A stretch of DNA of 64,000 bases, taken from assembly GCF_000015565.1 (NCBI RefSeq), contig NC_008786.1, positions 4,514,501 to 4,578,500 on the forward strand. Reading direction: 5' to 3'. Shown in pieces: positions 1 to 8,535 of the stretch. How positions within the stretch are numbered: position 1 is the stretch's first letter; the number at the start of each line of letters is the position of its first letter. This stretch comes from Verminephrobacter eiseniae EF01-2 (GTDB lineage Bacteria; Pseudomonadota; Gammaproteobacteria; Burkholderiales; Burkholderiaceae_C). A program made the position numbers and the translations under genes. Under the pieces are notes generated by a model. That model searched no databases and was not told the origin of the DNA. It saw only the letters and a program-made list of their open reading frames with translations.

Positions 1-1
1 C

Positions 2-745
2 GCCCGCGCCGCGCCGGACGGTTACACACTGTACGTCAATGCGTCCATCCACTCGATCAATCCGCTTCTGTACAAGAAAAGCATCAAATTCGATGCAGTC
101 AAGGACTTCACTGCCATCAGCCAGTTGGCCCAGGGCGCGCTTATTTTCAGCGTCAATCTCAAGGTGCCCGCCAGCACGGTGCAGGAACTGATCAAAGAGA
201 TCAAGGCATCACCCAAAGCATATAGCTTCGGCTCCACCGGTTTCGGCGCTGCGGGCCACTTGGGCACGGCCCAGTTTCTCCATGAGGCCGGACTTTCCTC
301 GCTGCAAATTCCTGTCGTGCTGTACAAAGGCGCTGCGCCTGCGTTGCAGGACCTGATCGGCGGCCAGATATCGGCGCTGATGGACCCGATGCTGTCCTCC
401 CTGCCGCTGGTGAAAACGGGAAAGCTCCGGGCACTGGCAGTCACCGGGCATGAGCGCAGTCCGCTGCTGCCGGATGTTCCCACCATGCGCGAGTCCCACC
501 TCGGGGACTTCGAGTTTTATTCCTGGTACGGGCTGTGGGCTCCGGCCAATATTCCCGAGCCGGTGCGGATGAAACTCGAAGCCGCAGCCGCGAAAATCAT
601 GCAGTCGGCGGATATGAAAAAATACCTGAACGAGCGCGGATTCGATCCGGCCTACAAAAACTCATCGGACTTTGCGAAGTACATCGGCGTCGAAATGACC
701 CGCTACCAGGCGATCATCGACAAAGCGAATATCACCATCGATTGA
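2..745 (+). CDS. Bug-family (TctC-like) periplasmic solute receptor, 5'-truncated
   Basis: The frame is open from the first bases of the window, so the N-terminus and signal peptide lie outside. About 247 residues of a roughly 320-residue Bug receptor are present. Family hallmarks are the early APDGYTL stretch, the central FGSTGFGAAGHLGTAQF segment, and VVLYKGAAPALQDLIGGQI, which form the ligand pocket for carboxylate-type substrates. These receptors are very abundant in Burkholderiales and many are not linked to a TctAB permease; none is visible here. An internal TTG at 125 is not the start, because the homologous sequence continues upstream of it. The ligand cannot be deduced. Confidence 0.9.
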   Translation, partial: ARAAPDGYTLYVNASIHSINPLLYKKSIKFDAVKDFTAISQLAQGALIFSVNLKVPASTVQELIKEIKASPKAYSFGSTGFGAAGHLGTAQFLHEAGLSSLQIPVVLYKGAAPALQDLIGGQISALMDPMLSSLPLVKTGKLRALAVTGHERSPLLPDVPTMRESHLGDFEFYSWYGLWAPANIPEPVRMKLEAAAAKIMQSADMKKYLNERGFDPAYKNSSDFAKYIGVEMTRYQAIIDKANITID

Positions 746-922
746 GCAGCCCGCTGAAGGCCCTCGCTCCTGCCCTCGCCCTCGGTGCCGGCGTTGCACC
801 GGCCGCCGGACGCTTGCAGTGACTGCCAGCAGTCAGCGGTTTGCGCCCTGCCTTGGCATGGGGCTTGAAACCCGCTGCTCCAATCCCTTGCCGAACAGCG
901 GCCATGGCGCATGGCTGGCGCA

Positions 923-1495
923 CTATGCGCAGTGGCTGATACCAGCGAGGTCCATCAGCCGCAGCCCCTCCACCTCGTCCCTGAGCGGCGGGTAGTCACG
1001 CCAGTTGGGCAGGTGGTAATGCCACCACTCCGTCGGGTTGTGCGCAAAGCCGCTGACCACCATCAGGCCCAGCAGCAGCGCGCGGTTGCGCTGGGCCAGC
1101 GGGGGCACATCGGTGCGGCCATGGCTGGACCGGGCCGTCATGTCGTCAAAGCCGGTGCCCATGTCCAGCGGCGCGCCCGTGCCGTCCGCCAGCGTCAGGT
1201 CGATGGCCACGCCACGGCTGTGCATCGGGCCTTGACGCGGGTCGGCCACATAGTCCGGGTCTGGCAGCGCTTGCCACAACCGCCATTGGGCCGCCACTGG
1301 GCGGTAGGCGTCGAACACGCGCAGTCGCAGGCCCTGCGCTGCGGCCAGCGTGGCCGCGCGCCGCAGCGCCTGCAGCGCATGCGGGTGCAGCAAGGCGACG
1401 CTGCGCTGGTAGATGGGTTGCCGGGTCAGGTTGTCGGCGCTGGCATAGAGCAGGTCGATGTCGATCGCAGGGTGGGCAATGGTTTCGAGGAGCAT
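923..1495 (-). CDS. ddpX: D-alanyl-D-alanine dipeptidase (VanX/DdpX family)
   Basis: A zinc dipeptidase of 190 residues that cleaves D-Ala-D-Ala; family members are cytoplasmic or periplasmic and use the D-Ala as carbon and nitrogen source. The VanX/DdpX zinc and catalytic motifs are visible: HSRGVAIDLTL (His and Asp ligands) and EWWHYHLP (catalytic Glu and third His), with FDAYRPV upstream. I chose the ATG at 1495 because it gives the family's usual N-terminus and lies just past the ddpF stop; an upstream in-frame ATG at 1540 would overlap ddpF by 41 bases. It is the last gene of the ddp operon; in E. coli ddpX is the first. Confidence 0.9.
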   Translation of the reverse strand: MLLETIAHPAIDIDLLYASADNLTRQPIYQRSVALLHPHALQALRRAATLAAAQGLRLRVFDAYRPVAAQWRLWQALPDPDYVADPRQGPMHSRGVAIDLTLADGTGAPLDMGTGFDDMTARSSHGRTDVPPLAQRNRALLLGLMVVSGFAHNPTEWWHYHLPNWRDYPPLRDEVEGLRLMDLAGISHCA

Positions 1496-1499
1496 GGGG

Positions 1500-2498
1500 T
1501 CAGGCTTGGGGTGGGATTGGCGCCGGGGCGCGGTCGGCATCGATGGTGTGTGCGCGCCGGCATCTGAGCCAGCGGCTGCCGTCTGCCAGAGGCATCAGCG
1601 GCTGCGGCTGCTCGCAGCCGCTGGCGGCGTAGCTGCAGCGGTCGCGGAAATGGCAGCCCGCCGGCAGGCGGCGGTTGGACGGGATTTGCGCATTGTCCGC
1701 CACCCCGTCAGGCGCCAGACGACCGATCACCGGAACCGATGCCAGCAGCAACTGCGTATAGGGATGGACGGGGCGGCCCAGCACATCGTCAGCGGCGCCG
1801 ATTTCCACGACCTGCCCCAGGTACATGACGGCGACATCGTCGGCGATATGGCGCACCACCGACATGTCATGCGAGATGAACAGGTAAGCCAGTTGGCGCT
1901 CGCGCTGCAAGTCCAGCAGCAGGTTGAGGATTTGCGCCTGCACCGACACATCGAGTGCCGATGTCGGCTCGTCCAGCACCACGATGGCCGGATCGGCCGA
2001 CAAGGCGCGCGCGATGGCGATGCGCTGGCGCTGTCCGCCGGAAAACTCGTGCGGATAACGGTCCATCTGTTCAGCCCGCAAGCCCACCTGCCCGGCCAAC
2101 TGCGCTGCCATGGCGCGCAACTGCGCGCGGGCGACGCGGCGGCGCAGAAAAACCGGTTCGGTGATGATCTGCCAGACACGCAGGCGCGGGTCCAGCGATG
2201 AACCCGGGTCTTGAAACACGATCTGTAGCGGCTGGTGCGTGCCGGTTTTGCCGGCCACCTCCACGCTGCCCGAAGTCGGGCGCACCAGTCCTGCCAGCAC
2301 CTGCGCCAGCGTGCTTTTGCCGCAGCCGGACTCGCCGACGATGCACAGCGTTTGCCCACGGGCCAGCGTCAGATCGACGCCATTGAGGGCATGCACATGG
2401 GCCTTGACCCGGCCGAGCCAATCGCGGCCGGCCGGAAAGCGCACCGTCAGGTTCTTGACCGACAACAGCGGGGTGAGCGGGGAGAGATCCGGGTTCAT
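1500..2498 (-). CDS. ddpF: Dipeptide/oligopeptide ABC transporter ATPase, DdpF/OppF type
   Basis: The second ATPase of the peptide importer, 332 residues. It has Walker A (GESGCGKST), the ABC signature (FSGGQRQR), Walker B (IVVLDEPTSALD) and the H-loop (FISHD), followed by the oligopeptide-type C-terminal extension with the cysteine-rich CHFRDRC segment. The ATG at 2498 overlaps the ddpD stop as ATGA, which decides the start; the open frame continues upstream but only as the shadow of ddpD. It should act with DdpD to power import through DdpBC. Confidence 0.9.
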   Translation of the reverse strand: MNPDLSPLTPLLSVKNLTVRFPAGRDWLGRVKAHVHALNGVDLTLARGQTLCIVGESGCGKSTLAQVLAGLVRPTSGSVEVAGKTGTHQPLQIVFQDPGSSLDPRLRVWQIITEPVFLRRRVARAQLRAMAAQLAGQVGLRAEQMDRYPHEFSGGQRQRIAIARALSADPAIVVLDEPTSALDVSVQAQILNLLLDLQRERQLAYLFISHDMSVVRHIADDVAVMYLGQVVEIGAADDVLGRPVHPYTQLLLASVPVIGRLAPDGVADNAQIPSNRRLPAGCHFRDRCSYAASGCEQPQPLMPLADGSRWLRCRRAHTIDADRAPAPIPPQA

Positions 2499-3712
2499 GC
2501 AGCTCGATCCGGTGCGGTATGGAGCCAGCAGGCGACCTGCCGGGCCGGGTTTCCCGGCACCGGCGGCACCGGCTGCACCGGCGACAAGGGCGACAAGGGC
2601 GACAAGGGCGGTTTGAGCGCGCACCGGGCAAAGACCTGCGGGCAGCGCGCCGCAAAACTGCAGCCCGCCGGTGGCACGCGCAAGTCCGGCACGCTGCCGG
2701 CCAGCGCAGGCAAGCGGGTTTTGCGCGTGCCATGCTGCGGCAGGGCCTGGAGCAAGGCGGCGGTGTAGGGGTGCGCGGGCTGTGACAGCACGGAGGCGGT
2801 GTCGCCGCTCTCGATCACCCGACCGGCGTACATCACATAGCTGCGGTCGGTGTACTGCGAAATCACGCCCATGTCGTGGGTGATCAGCAGCACGGCGGTA
2901 TGCGAGCGGCGCGCGCGCTGGCGCAGCAGCGTCAACACCTGCTGCTGCACCGTCACGTCCAGCGCCGTGGTCGGCTCGTCGGCAATGATCAGAGCCGGGT
3001 CGCCGGAAAAGGCCAGCGCGATCAGCACCCGCTGGCGCATCCCGCCGGACAGCTCGAACGGGTAGCGCGCAAGGATGTCGGCCGGGTCCGCCACGCGCAT
3101 GTCGGCCAGCAGTTGCTGCGCATGCGCGCGCGCCGCAGCCCGGTCCAGCCGCTGGTGGCGCCGTATCACTTGCGTCATTTGCGCGCCGATGCGGCGGGTC
3201 GGGTTCAGTGCCGTCAGCGGCTCCTGGAACACCATCGCGACACGGCTGCCGCGCAGCTTTTGCAAGCTGGCAGCACAGGCGCCGAGCATGTCTTGCCCGA
3301 GCAGCGAAATGCTGCCGCCGATCATGCGGTAGCTGCCTTTGGGCAGCAGTTGCATGGCCAGCATCGCGGTCACCGACTTGCCGCAGCCGGACTCGCCCAC
3401 CACGCCGACGATCTCGCCGGCTTGCACCTGCAGTTGCACACCGTCGAGCGCCCGCACGGCACCCCGGTACACCGGAAATTCAACCGTCAGCGCGCGGATG
3501 TCGAGCACCGGGGTTCGATGGTTCGCGTTCACTGGAGCACCTTCGCCTTCGGCTGCGGTATGAGCGCCTTCGGGAGGCCGGGCGGCGAAGGATGGAGCAC
3601 CTTCGCCTTCGGCTACGGTATGAGCGCCTTCGGGCGGCCGGGCGGCGAAGGATGGAGCACCTTCGCCTTCGGCTGCGGTATGAGCGCCTTCGGGCGGCCG
3701 GGCAGCGCTCAT
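2495..3712 (-). CDS. ddpD: Dipeptide/oligopeptide ABC transporter ATPase, DdpD/OppD type, with repeat-derived N-terminus
   Basis: The first ATPase of the importer, 405 residues. Walker A (GESGCGKSV), signature (LSGGMRQR), Walker B (LIIADEPTTALD), H-loop (LITHD) and the C-terminal CSFAARC cysteine motif are present. The family domain starts near residue 65. The first 60 or so residues are three near-identical 20-residue repeats (ARPPEGAHTAAEGEGAP type) encoded by 60-bp tandem repeats, which are foreign to the family and related to repeats near 15.4 and 16.9 kb. The start overlaps the ddpC stop (ATGA). A GTG in the codon NANHR region could give a normal-length product, so whether the repeats are translated is uncertain. 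Confidence 0.88.
   Translation of the reverse strand: MSAARPPEGAHTAAEGEGAPSFAARPPEGAHTVAEGEGAPSFAARPPEGAHTAAEGEGAPVNANHRTPVLDIRALTVEFPVYRGAVRALDGVQLQVQAGEIVGVVGESGCGKSVTAMLAMQLLPKGSYRMIGGSISLLGQDMLGACAASLQKLRGSRVAMVFQEPLTALNPTRRIGAQMTQVIRRHQRLDRAAARAHAQQLLADMRVADPADILARYPFELSGGMRQRVLIALAFSGDPALIIADEPTTALDVTVQQQVLTLLRQRARRSHTAVLLITHDMGVISQYTDRSYVMYAGRVIESGDTASVLSQPAHPYTAALLQALPQHGTRKTRLPALAGSVPDLRVPPAGCSFAARCPQVFARCALKPPLSPLSPLSPVQPVPPVPGNPARQVACWLHTAPDRAA
3534..3710. repeat. Three 60-bp tandem repeats in the 5' end of ddpD
   Basis: Three almost identical 60-bp units lie in tandem, each reading ARPPEGAHT(A/V)AEGEGAP plus SFA on the minus strand. They keep the reading frame of ddpD. The same sequence core occurs singly after dmfA2 and again near 16.88 kb, so this is a dispersed family that has been amplified here. 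Confidence 0.95.
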
Positions 3713-4557
3713 GGCTGCCTGTGTTTCGGGTCGAGCATGTCGCGCAGGCCGTCACCCAAAAAATTGAATCCCACGGCCGTGAACAGGATGGCCATGCCGG
3801 GAAAGGCCGAATACCACCACTGCTCGAGCACATGGTGGCGGCCGACGGCGATCATCGCGCCCCACTCGGCCGCCGGCGGTTGCGCACCCAGCCCGATGAA
3901 GCTCAAAGCGGCGGCCATCAGAATCGCCGAGCCCAGGTCGAGGCTGGCCTGCACGCTGATCGGCGGCAGCGCATTGAGCGCCACATGCCAGCGCAGAATC
4001 TGCCAAGGCTTGGCGCCAAAGCTGCGCGCGGCCAAAACGTAGCCGCTCTCGCGTATCGTCAAGGTCTGGCCCCGGGCCAGCCGCACGTAGGCCGGAATCC
4101 GCACCAGCGCAAGCGCCAGCATCGCGTTCCACAGGCTGGGGCCGAGTGCCGCAGCCAAGGCCATGGTCAGCACCAGCGAAGGCACCGACAAGACGATATC
4201 CATCAGCCGCATGATCGCAGTGTCCATCTTGCCGCCGATCACGCCGGACAGGCCACCCAGGATGCTGCCCAGGGTCGCGGACACCAGCACCACAAAAAAA
4301 CCGATCCCGACGGAGATGCGGCCGCCATGCAGGACGCGGGTAAAGATGTCGCGCCCCACTTCGTCGGTGCCAAACCAATGCGCGGCCGAGGGCGCGGCCA
4401 GCCGGGAGCGCAGATCGATGCGGTCGGGGTCGGTGGACAGCAGCCACGGCCCCACCAGAATCGCCAGCAGCACCAGCGCGACCATGCACAGGCCGAGCAG
4501 CGTCAGCGGGCTGCGCCGCAGGCGGTAGGCCAGGTAATCCCAATCCGGCCCGTTCAT
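3709..4557 (-). CDS. ddpC: Dipeptide ABC transporter permease, DdpC/DppC type
   Basis: An inner-membrane permease of 282 residues with an N-terminal transmembrane helix (LLGLCMVALVLLAILVG) and five more hydrophobic segments. FGTDEVGRDIFTRVLHGGR is the DppC signature, and the EAA-type loop that docks the ATPase reads AARSFGAKPWQILRWHV. Its stop overlaps the ddpD start by 4 bases, and it begins 1 base after the ddpB stop, so the genes are translationally coupled. Confidence 0.92.
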   Translation of the reverse strand: MNGPDWDYLAYRLRRSPLTLLGLCMVALVLLAILVGPWLLSTDPDRIDLRSRLAAPSAAHWFGTDEVGRDIFTRVLHGGRISVGIGFFVVLVSATLGSILGGLSGVIGGKMDTAIMRLMDIVLSVPSLVLTMALAAALGPSLWNAMLALALVRIPAYVRLARGQTLTIRESGYVLAARSFGAKPWQILRWHVALNALPPISVQASLDLGSAILMAAALSFIGLGAQPPAAEWGAMIAVGRHHVLEQWWYSAFPGMAILFTAVGFNFLGDGLRDMLDPKHRQP

Positions 4558-4558
4558 T

Positions 4559-5575
4559 TCAACCCACCCCCGTGATGCGCGGATCGAGCGCCAGATAGAC
4601 CAGATCGACGGCCAGGTTCACCAGCACATAGACGAACGAGACGACGACGGTGAAACCCATCACGGCCGGAAAGTCCAGCGCCTGTATCGAGGCCACGACG
4701 TAGGAGCCCATGCCGGGCCAGGCAAACACGGTTTCGGTGAGCACCGCGCCATAGAGCAGGTCGCCAAAGGCCAGGCCCAGCACCGTGACCGAAGGTATCA
4801 GCGCGTTCGGCAGCGCATGCTGCAACACCACGGCGGCAGCGGACAGCCCGCCGGCGCGGGCCGTGCGCACATAGTCTTGCTGCAACTGATCCAGCAGCGC
4901 TGAACGGATCTGGCGCGCGACGACGCCGACATGCACGAAGCCCAGCGTGAGCGCCGGCAGCAGCAGGTGCCGGATGGCGCTCCACAGCGCCTGGCCGTCA
5001 CCGGCCAGCAGCGCGTCGATCAGGTAAAAGCCGGTCGCAGCCGGCGCAGCGCTGGCGCCCAGGTCGATCCGCCCGCCGCCGGGCAGCCAGCCGAGTTGGC
5101 CGTAGAACAGGTAAATCAGCATCAGCGCCAGCCAGAAGGCCGGCATGGAAACGCCGGCAACCGAAATCGTTCGCACCAGGTGGTCGATGGGGCGGTCGCG
5201 CCAAACCGCCGAGACCACGCCCAGCGGCACGCCGATGGCGATTGAAAACAGCAGCGCCGCGATCACCAGTTCCAGCGTCGCCGGGAAAAACGCGAGGATA
5301 TCCTCGGCCACGGGACGGCCCGTGCGGATCGAGGTTCCCAGGTCGCCATGCGCCAGGCCGAGCATGTAGATCCGGTACTGCTCCGGCAGCGGCCGATCCA
5401 GCCCCAGGCTCTGGCGCATGCCGGCGACCATGGCTTCGGATGCCCTCTCGCCGGCCAGCAGCCGGGCCGGATCGCCCGGAATCATGTGCGAAATCGCAAA
5501 CGTGATGATGGACACGCCGAAAACGACCAGCAGCAAAAATCCGAGACGGCGCCAAAGAACAGTCAAAAAACCCAT
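4559..5575 (-). CDS. ddpB: Dipeptide ABC transporter permease, DdpB/DppB type
   Basis: A permease of 338 residues with the DppB/OppB N-terminus (RRLGFLLLVVFGVSIITF, then HMIPGDPARLLAG) and six predicted membrane spans. The EAA-like loop is YVRTARAGGLSAAAVVLQHAL. It pairs with DdpC to form the transmembrane channel. It lies 45 bases downstream of ddpA and one base upstream of ddpC in the same direction. Confidence 0.92.
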   Translation of the reverse strand: MGFLTVLWRRLGFLLLVVFGVSIITFAISHMIPGDPARLLAGERASEAMVAGMRQSLGLDRPLPEQYRIYMLGLAHGDLGTSIRTGRPVAEDILAFFPATLELVIAALLFSIAIGVPLGVVSAVWRDRPIDHLVRTISVAGVSMPAFWLALMLIYLFYGQLGWLPGGGRIDLGASAAPAATGFYLIDALLAGDGQALWSAIRHLLLPALTLGFVHVGVVARQIRSALLDQLQQDYVRTARAGGLSAAAVVLQHALPNALIPSVTVLGLAFGDLLYGAVLTETVFAWPGMGSYVVASIQALDFPAVMGFTVVVSFVYVLVNLAVDLVYLALDPRITGVG

Positions 5576-5620
5576 GGCAAACCCCGGGGGTCAGAAGGAG
5601 TACCGCACAGGAATACCGCG

Positions 5621-7186
5621 CTACTCGGACTTGGACATCTGCTGGACGTTGTAGATCTGCTCGAGCATCGGGTTGAACACCAGCCCCTTGACGCTGCTGC
5701 GCGCGGCGATCTGGGTGTTTTTCTGAAACAGGTAGACATAGACCGCATCGTCGACCACGATTTTTTGCGCCTCCTGGTACAGCCTGCTGCGCTCGGACAA
5801 GGCGCTCGCATGGGCCGCTCTGGCCAGCAGCGCATCGACCCGGGGGTTGGAGTAGAAGGAGCGGTTGCCGGCGGCCCCCTGCTTGTCGCTCTCGAACCAG
5901 TAGTTCATGAACATGTAGGGGTCGGCAAAGTCGGGGCTCCAGTTGCCGATGGCGATATCGAAGTCGCCCTTGCCGACACGTTCGCGAAAGCTGGCATTGG
6001 CCATGTTTTCCAGGCGCACCTGGATGCCGACATCGGCCAGGTTGGACTGCGTGGCCAGCGCGATCGGGCTCCACGAAGGGTCTTTGTCCGACAGCAAAAA
6101 GCCCAGCCGGATATTGCGCAGCCCGGCTTTGGCCAGCAGTTCCCTGGCCTTGGCCGGCGCAAAGGCTGCGGGCGCAGCCTGCGCGTCGTGCCCCCACATG
6201 CCTTCGGGAATGGGCCCGTTCATGGCCTTGGCCTTGCCCGAGAAAATGCCGTCGATGATGGCGCGCACATCGACGGCGGCGATGATGGCGCGGCGCACCT
6301 CGGGCTTGTCCAGCGGCGCTTTTTTGTTGTTCAGGTACAGGTAGGTGACGCGCAAGCTCGGGTAGTCGCCCACCACGACGCCCTGGCGGCCCTGTTGCGC
6401 TTTCAGGCTTTCGATCTGGTCGGGCGGCAGGTCTTCGGCAATGTCCATGTCGCCGCCTTGCAGTTGCAGGCGGCGCGCCGAGGCCTCGGGCACGAACTTG
6501 ATGATCACTTTGTTGAAGGCCGGCGCCGCTCCATTCGGATGCGGGCTTTTGTCCATCACGATGCTTTGGCCCTTTTGCCAACTGCTCAGTTGGAAGGCGC
6601 CGCTGCCCATGGTGTGCCCCGCCAGCCAGCCCTGGGCCTTGTCGCCGTTTTGTTCGTATTGCATCACTTTCGGGTTGACCACCGACGCGCCATCGATGGC
6701 CAGGATCGACAGGAAAGGCGCAAAGCCGGTCTTGAGCTTGAAGCGCACGGTCGACGCGTCGGGCGCGCTGACCTCGATGCCCGGGGGGAAGGGTTCGGAA
6801 GGGCCTTTTTTCAAGGCCAGCAAACGCTCGAAGGAGAACTTCACCGCATGGGCATCGACCGGCGAACCATCGGCGAATTTGCTGCCCGGCTTGAGCTTGA
6901 ATTCCCAGGTCATCGCGTCTGGCGAACTACTCCAGCTTTGCGCCAAATCGCCTTCCAACTCGCTGGAAGCCTTGCCGTCATGGACCTTGTAGCGCACCAG
7001 ACGCTGGTACGCCGGGTATGTGACCGTCCAGTCGTTGTTGTCCATCGTGACGGCCGGATCCAGGTTTTGCGGATCGGCCGATTTTCCGATCACCAATATG
7101 TCTTTGGCGGTTTTGGCCAGCACGCAAGTGCCGCCCGATGCCGCGGCCAAGACGACGGCGAACAGCATCGATAGCTTGAGTTTCAC
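5621..7186 (-). CDS. ddpA: Peptide ABC transporter substrate-binding protein (DdpA/DppA family, SBP_bac_5)
   Basis: A periplasmic binding protein of 521 residues. Residues 1-24 are a signal peptide (basic start, hydrophobic core, cleavage near LA-KT). The body carries family-5 landmarks such as ADPQNLDPAVT, WEFKLKPGSKFADGSPV and GSGAFQL. The start is GTG, preceded by a good AAGGAAG ribosome site about 8 bases upstream. A promoter might lie in the 66 bases after the regulator gene, but co-transcription with it is equally likely. The ligand is inferred to be D-Ala-D-Ala or a muropeptide from the linked ddpX. Confidence 0.9.
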   Translation of the reverse strand: MKLKLSMLFAVVLAAASGGTCVLAKTAKDILVIGKSADPQNLDPAVTMDNNDWTVTYPAYQRLVRYKVHDGKASSELEGDLAQSWSSSPDAMTWEFKLKPGSKFADGSPVDAHAVKFSFERLLALKKGPSEPFPPGIEVSAPDASTVRFKLKTGFAPFLSILAIDGASVVNPKVMQYEQNGDKAQGWLAGHTMGSGAFQLSSWQKGQSIVMDKSPHPNGAAPAFNKVIIKFVPEASARRLQLQGGDMDIAEDLPPDQIESLKAQQGRQGVVVGDYPSLRVTYLYLNNKKAPLDKPEVRRAIIAAVDVRAIIDGIFSGKAKAMNGPIPEGMWGHDAQAAPAAFAPAKARELLAKAGLRNIRLGFLLSDKDPSWSPIALATQSNLADVGIQVRLENMANASFRERVGKGDFDIAIGNWSPDFADPYMFMNYWFESDKQGAAGNRSFYSNPRVDALLARAAHASALSERSRLYQEAQKIVVDDAVYVYLFQKNTQIAARSSVKGLVFNPMLEQIYNVQQMSKSE

Positions 7187-7252
7187 GGGGGCTTCCTTTT
7201 CTTGGCAGTGCTTGGAAATCCTGATCGGAACCTGGTCGGAATCAGGCCGGAA

Positions 7253-8233
7253 TCAGGTCTGGAATTGGCCGAACAGCTCCTGCGCTTCGGACAGCAACTG
7301 CAGTTGCCGGCGCACCGGCTCGCCCAGCATGTCAATGACATCCTGCACCAGCATGTGCATGCAAAAATGCAGCGCCATCGTCGGCCGGAAGAAAAAGCCG
7401 GGTTCAGACGGCAAGGTGACCACGAAGGCGGTGATGCCGGCGGCCCAGTTGCAATGCTCGTCGCAAAAAATGATCACCTCGGCGCCCTGCTCGCGCGCCA
7501 CTTTGGCCAGCACCGGGCCGTTGCGCCCATAGCGGAAGTGATCGATGATGATCAGCGTGCGCCTTGCCGAACGGTCGGCAAAAAACGGCGCATAGACGCC
7601 ATCCGCGCCATCGAGTTCATGCACGTTGGCGCGGATGTAGTTGAGCCGGCTCACCAGCCCGTTGGCCAGGTAGCTCATGGTCTGAAAGCCTGCGGCGAAC
7701 ACACTGTCCGAATGCGCTATCAGTTCCACGATCCTGGCCCACATCGGCGTCGACCGGTACTGCGCGGCTTGCCGGATCGCCGTCACGGCATCTTTCACAT
7801 CGCCGTTCTTGTCGAGCAGCGTGCGCTGCCTCTGAAACTGGTCGAAGCGGCTGCCAATGGCGCTGGGCACCTGGCTCGCAAAACGCTGCCGGACCGCTTT
7901 CTTGACGGCAGCGGCACTGTCGAAACCCAGCTTTCTGAAAAACCGGGTGACCGTCATCGGACTCACGAACGCCCGCTCGGCGATGGTGTTGGAGGTATCG
8001 ACGAGAATCGCATCCGGGTTGGAGCGCAGGTAGACGGCAACCCGCTGTTCGAGCTGGGTCATCGTCGATTGCCGCTCAGCGATCAGGGTTTGAAAGTCTT
8101 TGGCCACGTCGAAGGGGTCGTCATGCGCGCAGGGCGCGTCTTGCAAGGGACAGGGGAAACGCCGGAGATGCCGATGAATGCCGATGAATGCGCCGATGAA
8201 CGCATTCGACGCGATAGGCCCGTCCCCGTCCAT
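7253..8233 (-). CDS. RpiR/MurR-family transcriptional regulator
   Basis: An RpiR-type regulator with an N-terminal HTH (TIAERAFVSPMTVTRFFRKLGF, with the family's characteristic phasing) and a C-terminal SIS sugar-phosphate-binding domain (from about FAAGFQTMSYLANGL to FCDEHCNWAAG). It sits directly upstream of ddpA in the same direction, so it is probably the local regulator of the ddp operon. RpiR proteins often sense sugar phosphates such as MurNAc-6-P, which suits a wall-recycling role. The first 40 residues are unlike the family; a GTG at 8107 would give a more typical N-terminus, so the start is uncertain. Confidence 0.85.
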   Translation of the reverse strand: MDGDGPIASNAFIGAFIGIHRHLRRFPCPLQDAPCAHDDPFDVAKDFQTLIAERQSTMTQLEQRVAVYLRSNPDAILVDTSNTIAERAFVSPMTVTRFFRKLGFDSAAAVKKAVRQRFASQVPSAIGSRFDQFQRQRTLLDKNGDVKDAVTAIRQAAQYRSTPMWARIVELIAHSDSVFAAGFQTMSYLANGLVSRLNYIRANVHELDGADGVYAPFFADRSARRTLIIIDHFRYGRNGPVLAKVAREQGAEVIIFCDEHCNWAAGITAFVVTLPSEPGFFFRPTMALHFCMHMLVQDVIDMLGEPVRRQLQLLSEAQELFGQFQT

Positions 8234-8492
8234 CGCAAAAACGCCCGGTCAAGGGCGCGGTGAAGGCAGACGGCAGATGGCGCCAAGCGGCATTTTGACA
8301 GACACCAATAACTGATACTTACATATCGGTCAATAACAAAAATCGCGACCCTTCCCGTTCGCGGCACGCGGCGCGCGGCATTCCGGGTCCGGCCGGAGCG
8401 CCCGCCAATGCGCCGGACAAAAGTGCGATGCGATGACTTCGGGTGATGGCCTCGGGCGATGCCCCGGGCGATGGTTGTGCGCAAGATAAAAT

Positions 8493-8504
8493 ATGATATA
8501 TCAT
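8493..8504. promoter_or_regulatory. 12-bp perfect palindrome upstream of the broken aminotransferase gene
   Basis: ATGATATATCAT is a perfect palindrome in a local AT-rich patch (AAAATATGATATATCATGCA), 32 bases before the likely start codon. It looks like a dimeric HTH operator; FCD-type GntR regulators often bind such sites, but the regulator is not identified. The rest of the 8234-8492 divergent region shows nothing else I can assign. Confidence 0.45.
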
Positions 8505-8535
8505 GCAGCGCATCGCCAACCGCCAAGGATTCCGA

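Noticed and set aside
746..922. Bidirectional terminator between the first receptor gene and ddpX
   Set aside because: Short GC inverted repeats exist, but none combines a strong stem with a T-run on either strand.
4998..6581. 527-codon minus-strand ORF across ddpA and ddpB
   Set aside because: It is a shadow frame; the real genes in other frames have clear family motifs and start signals.
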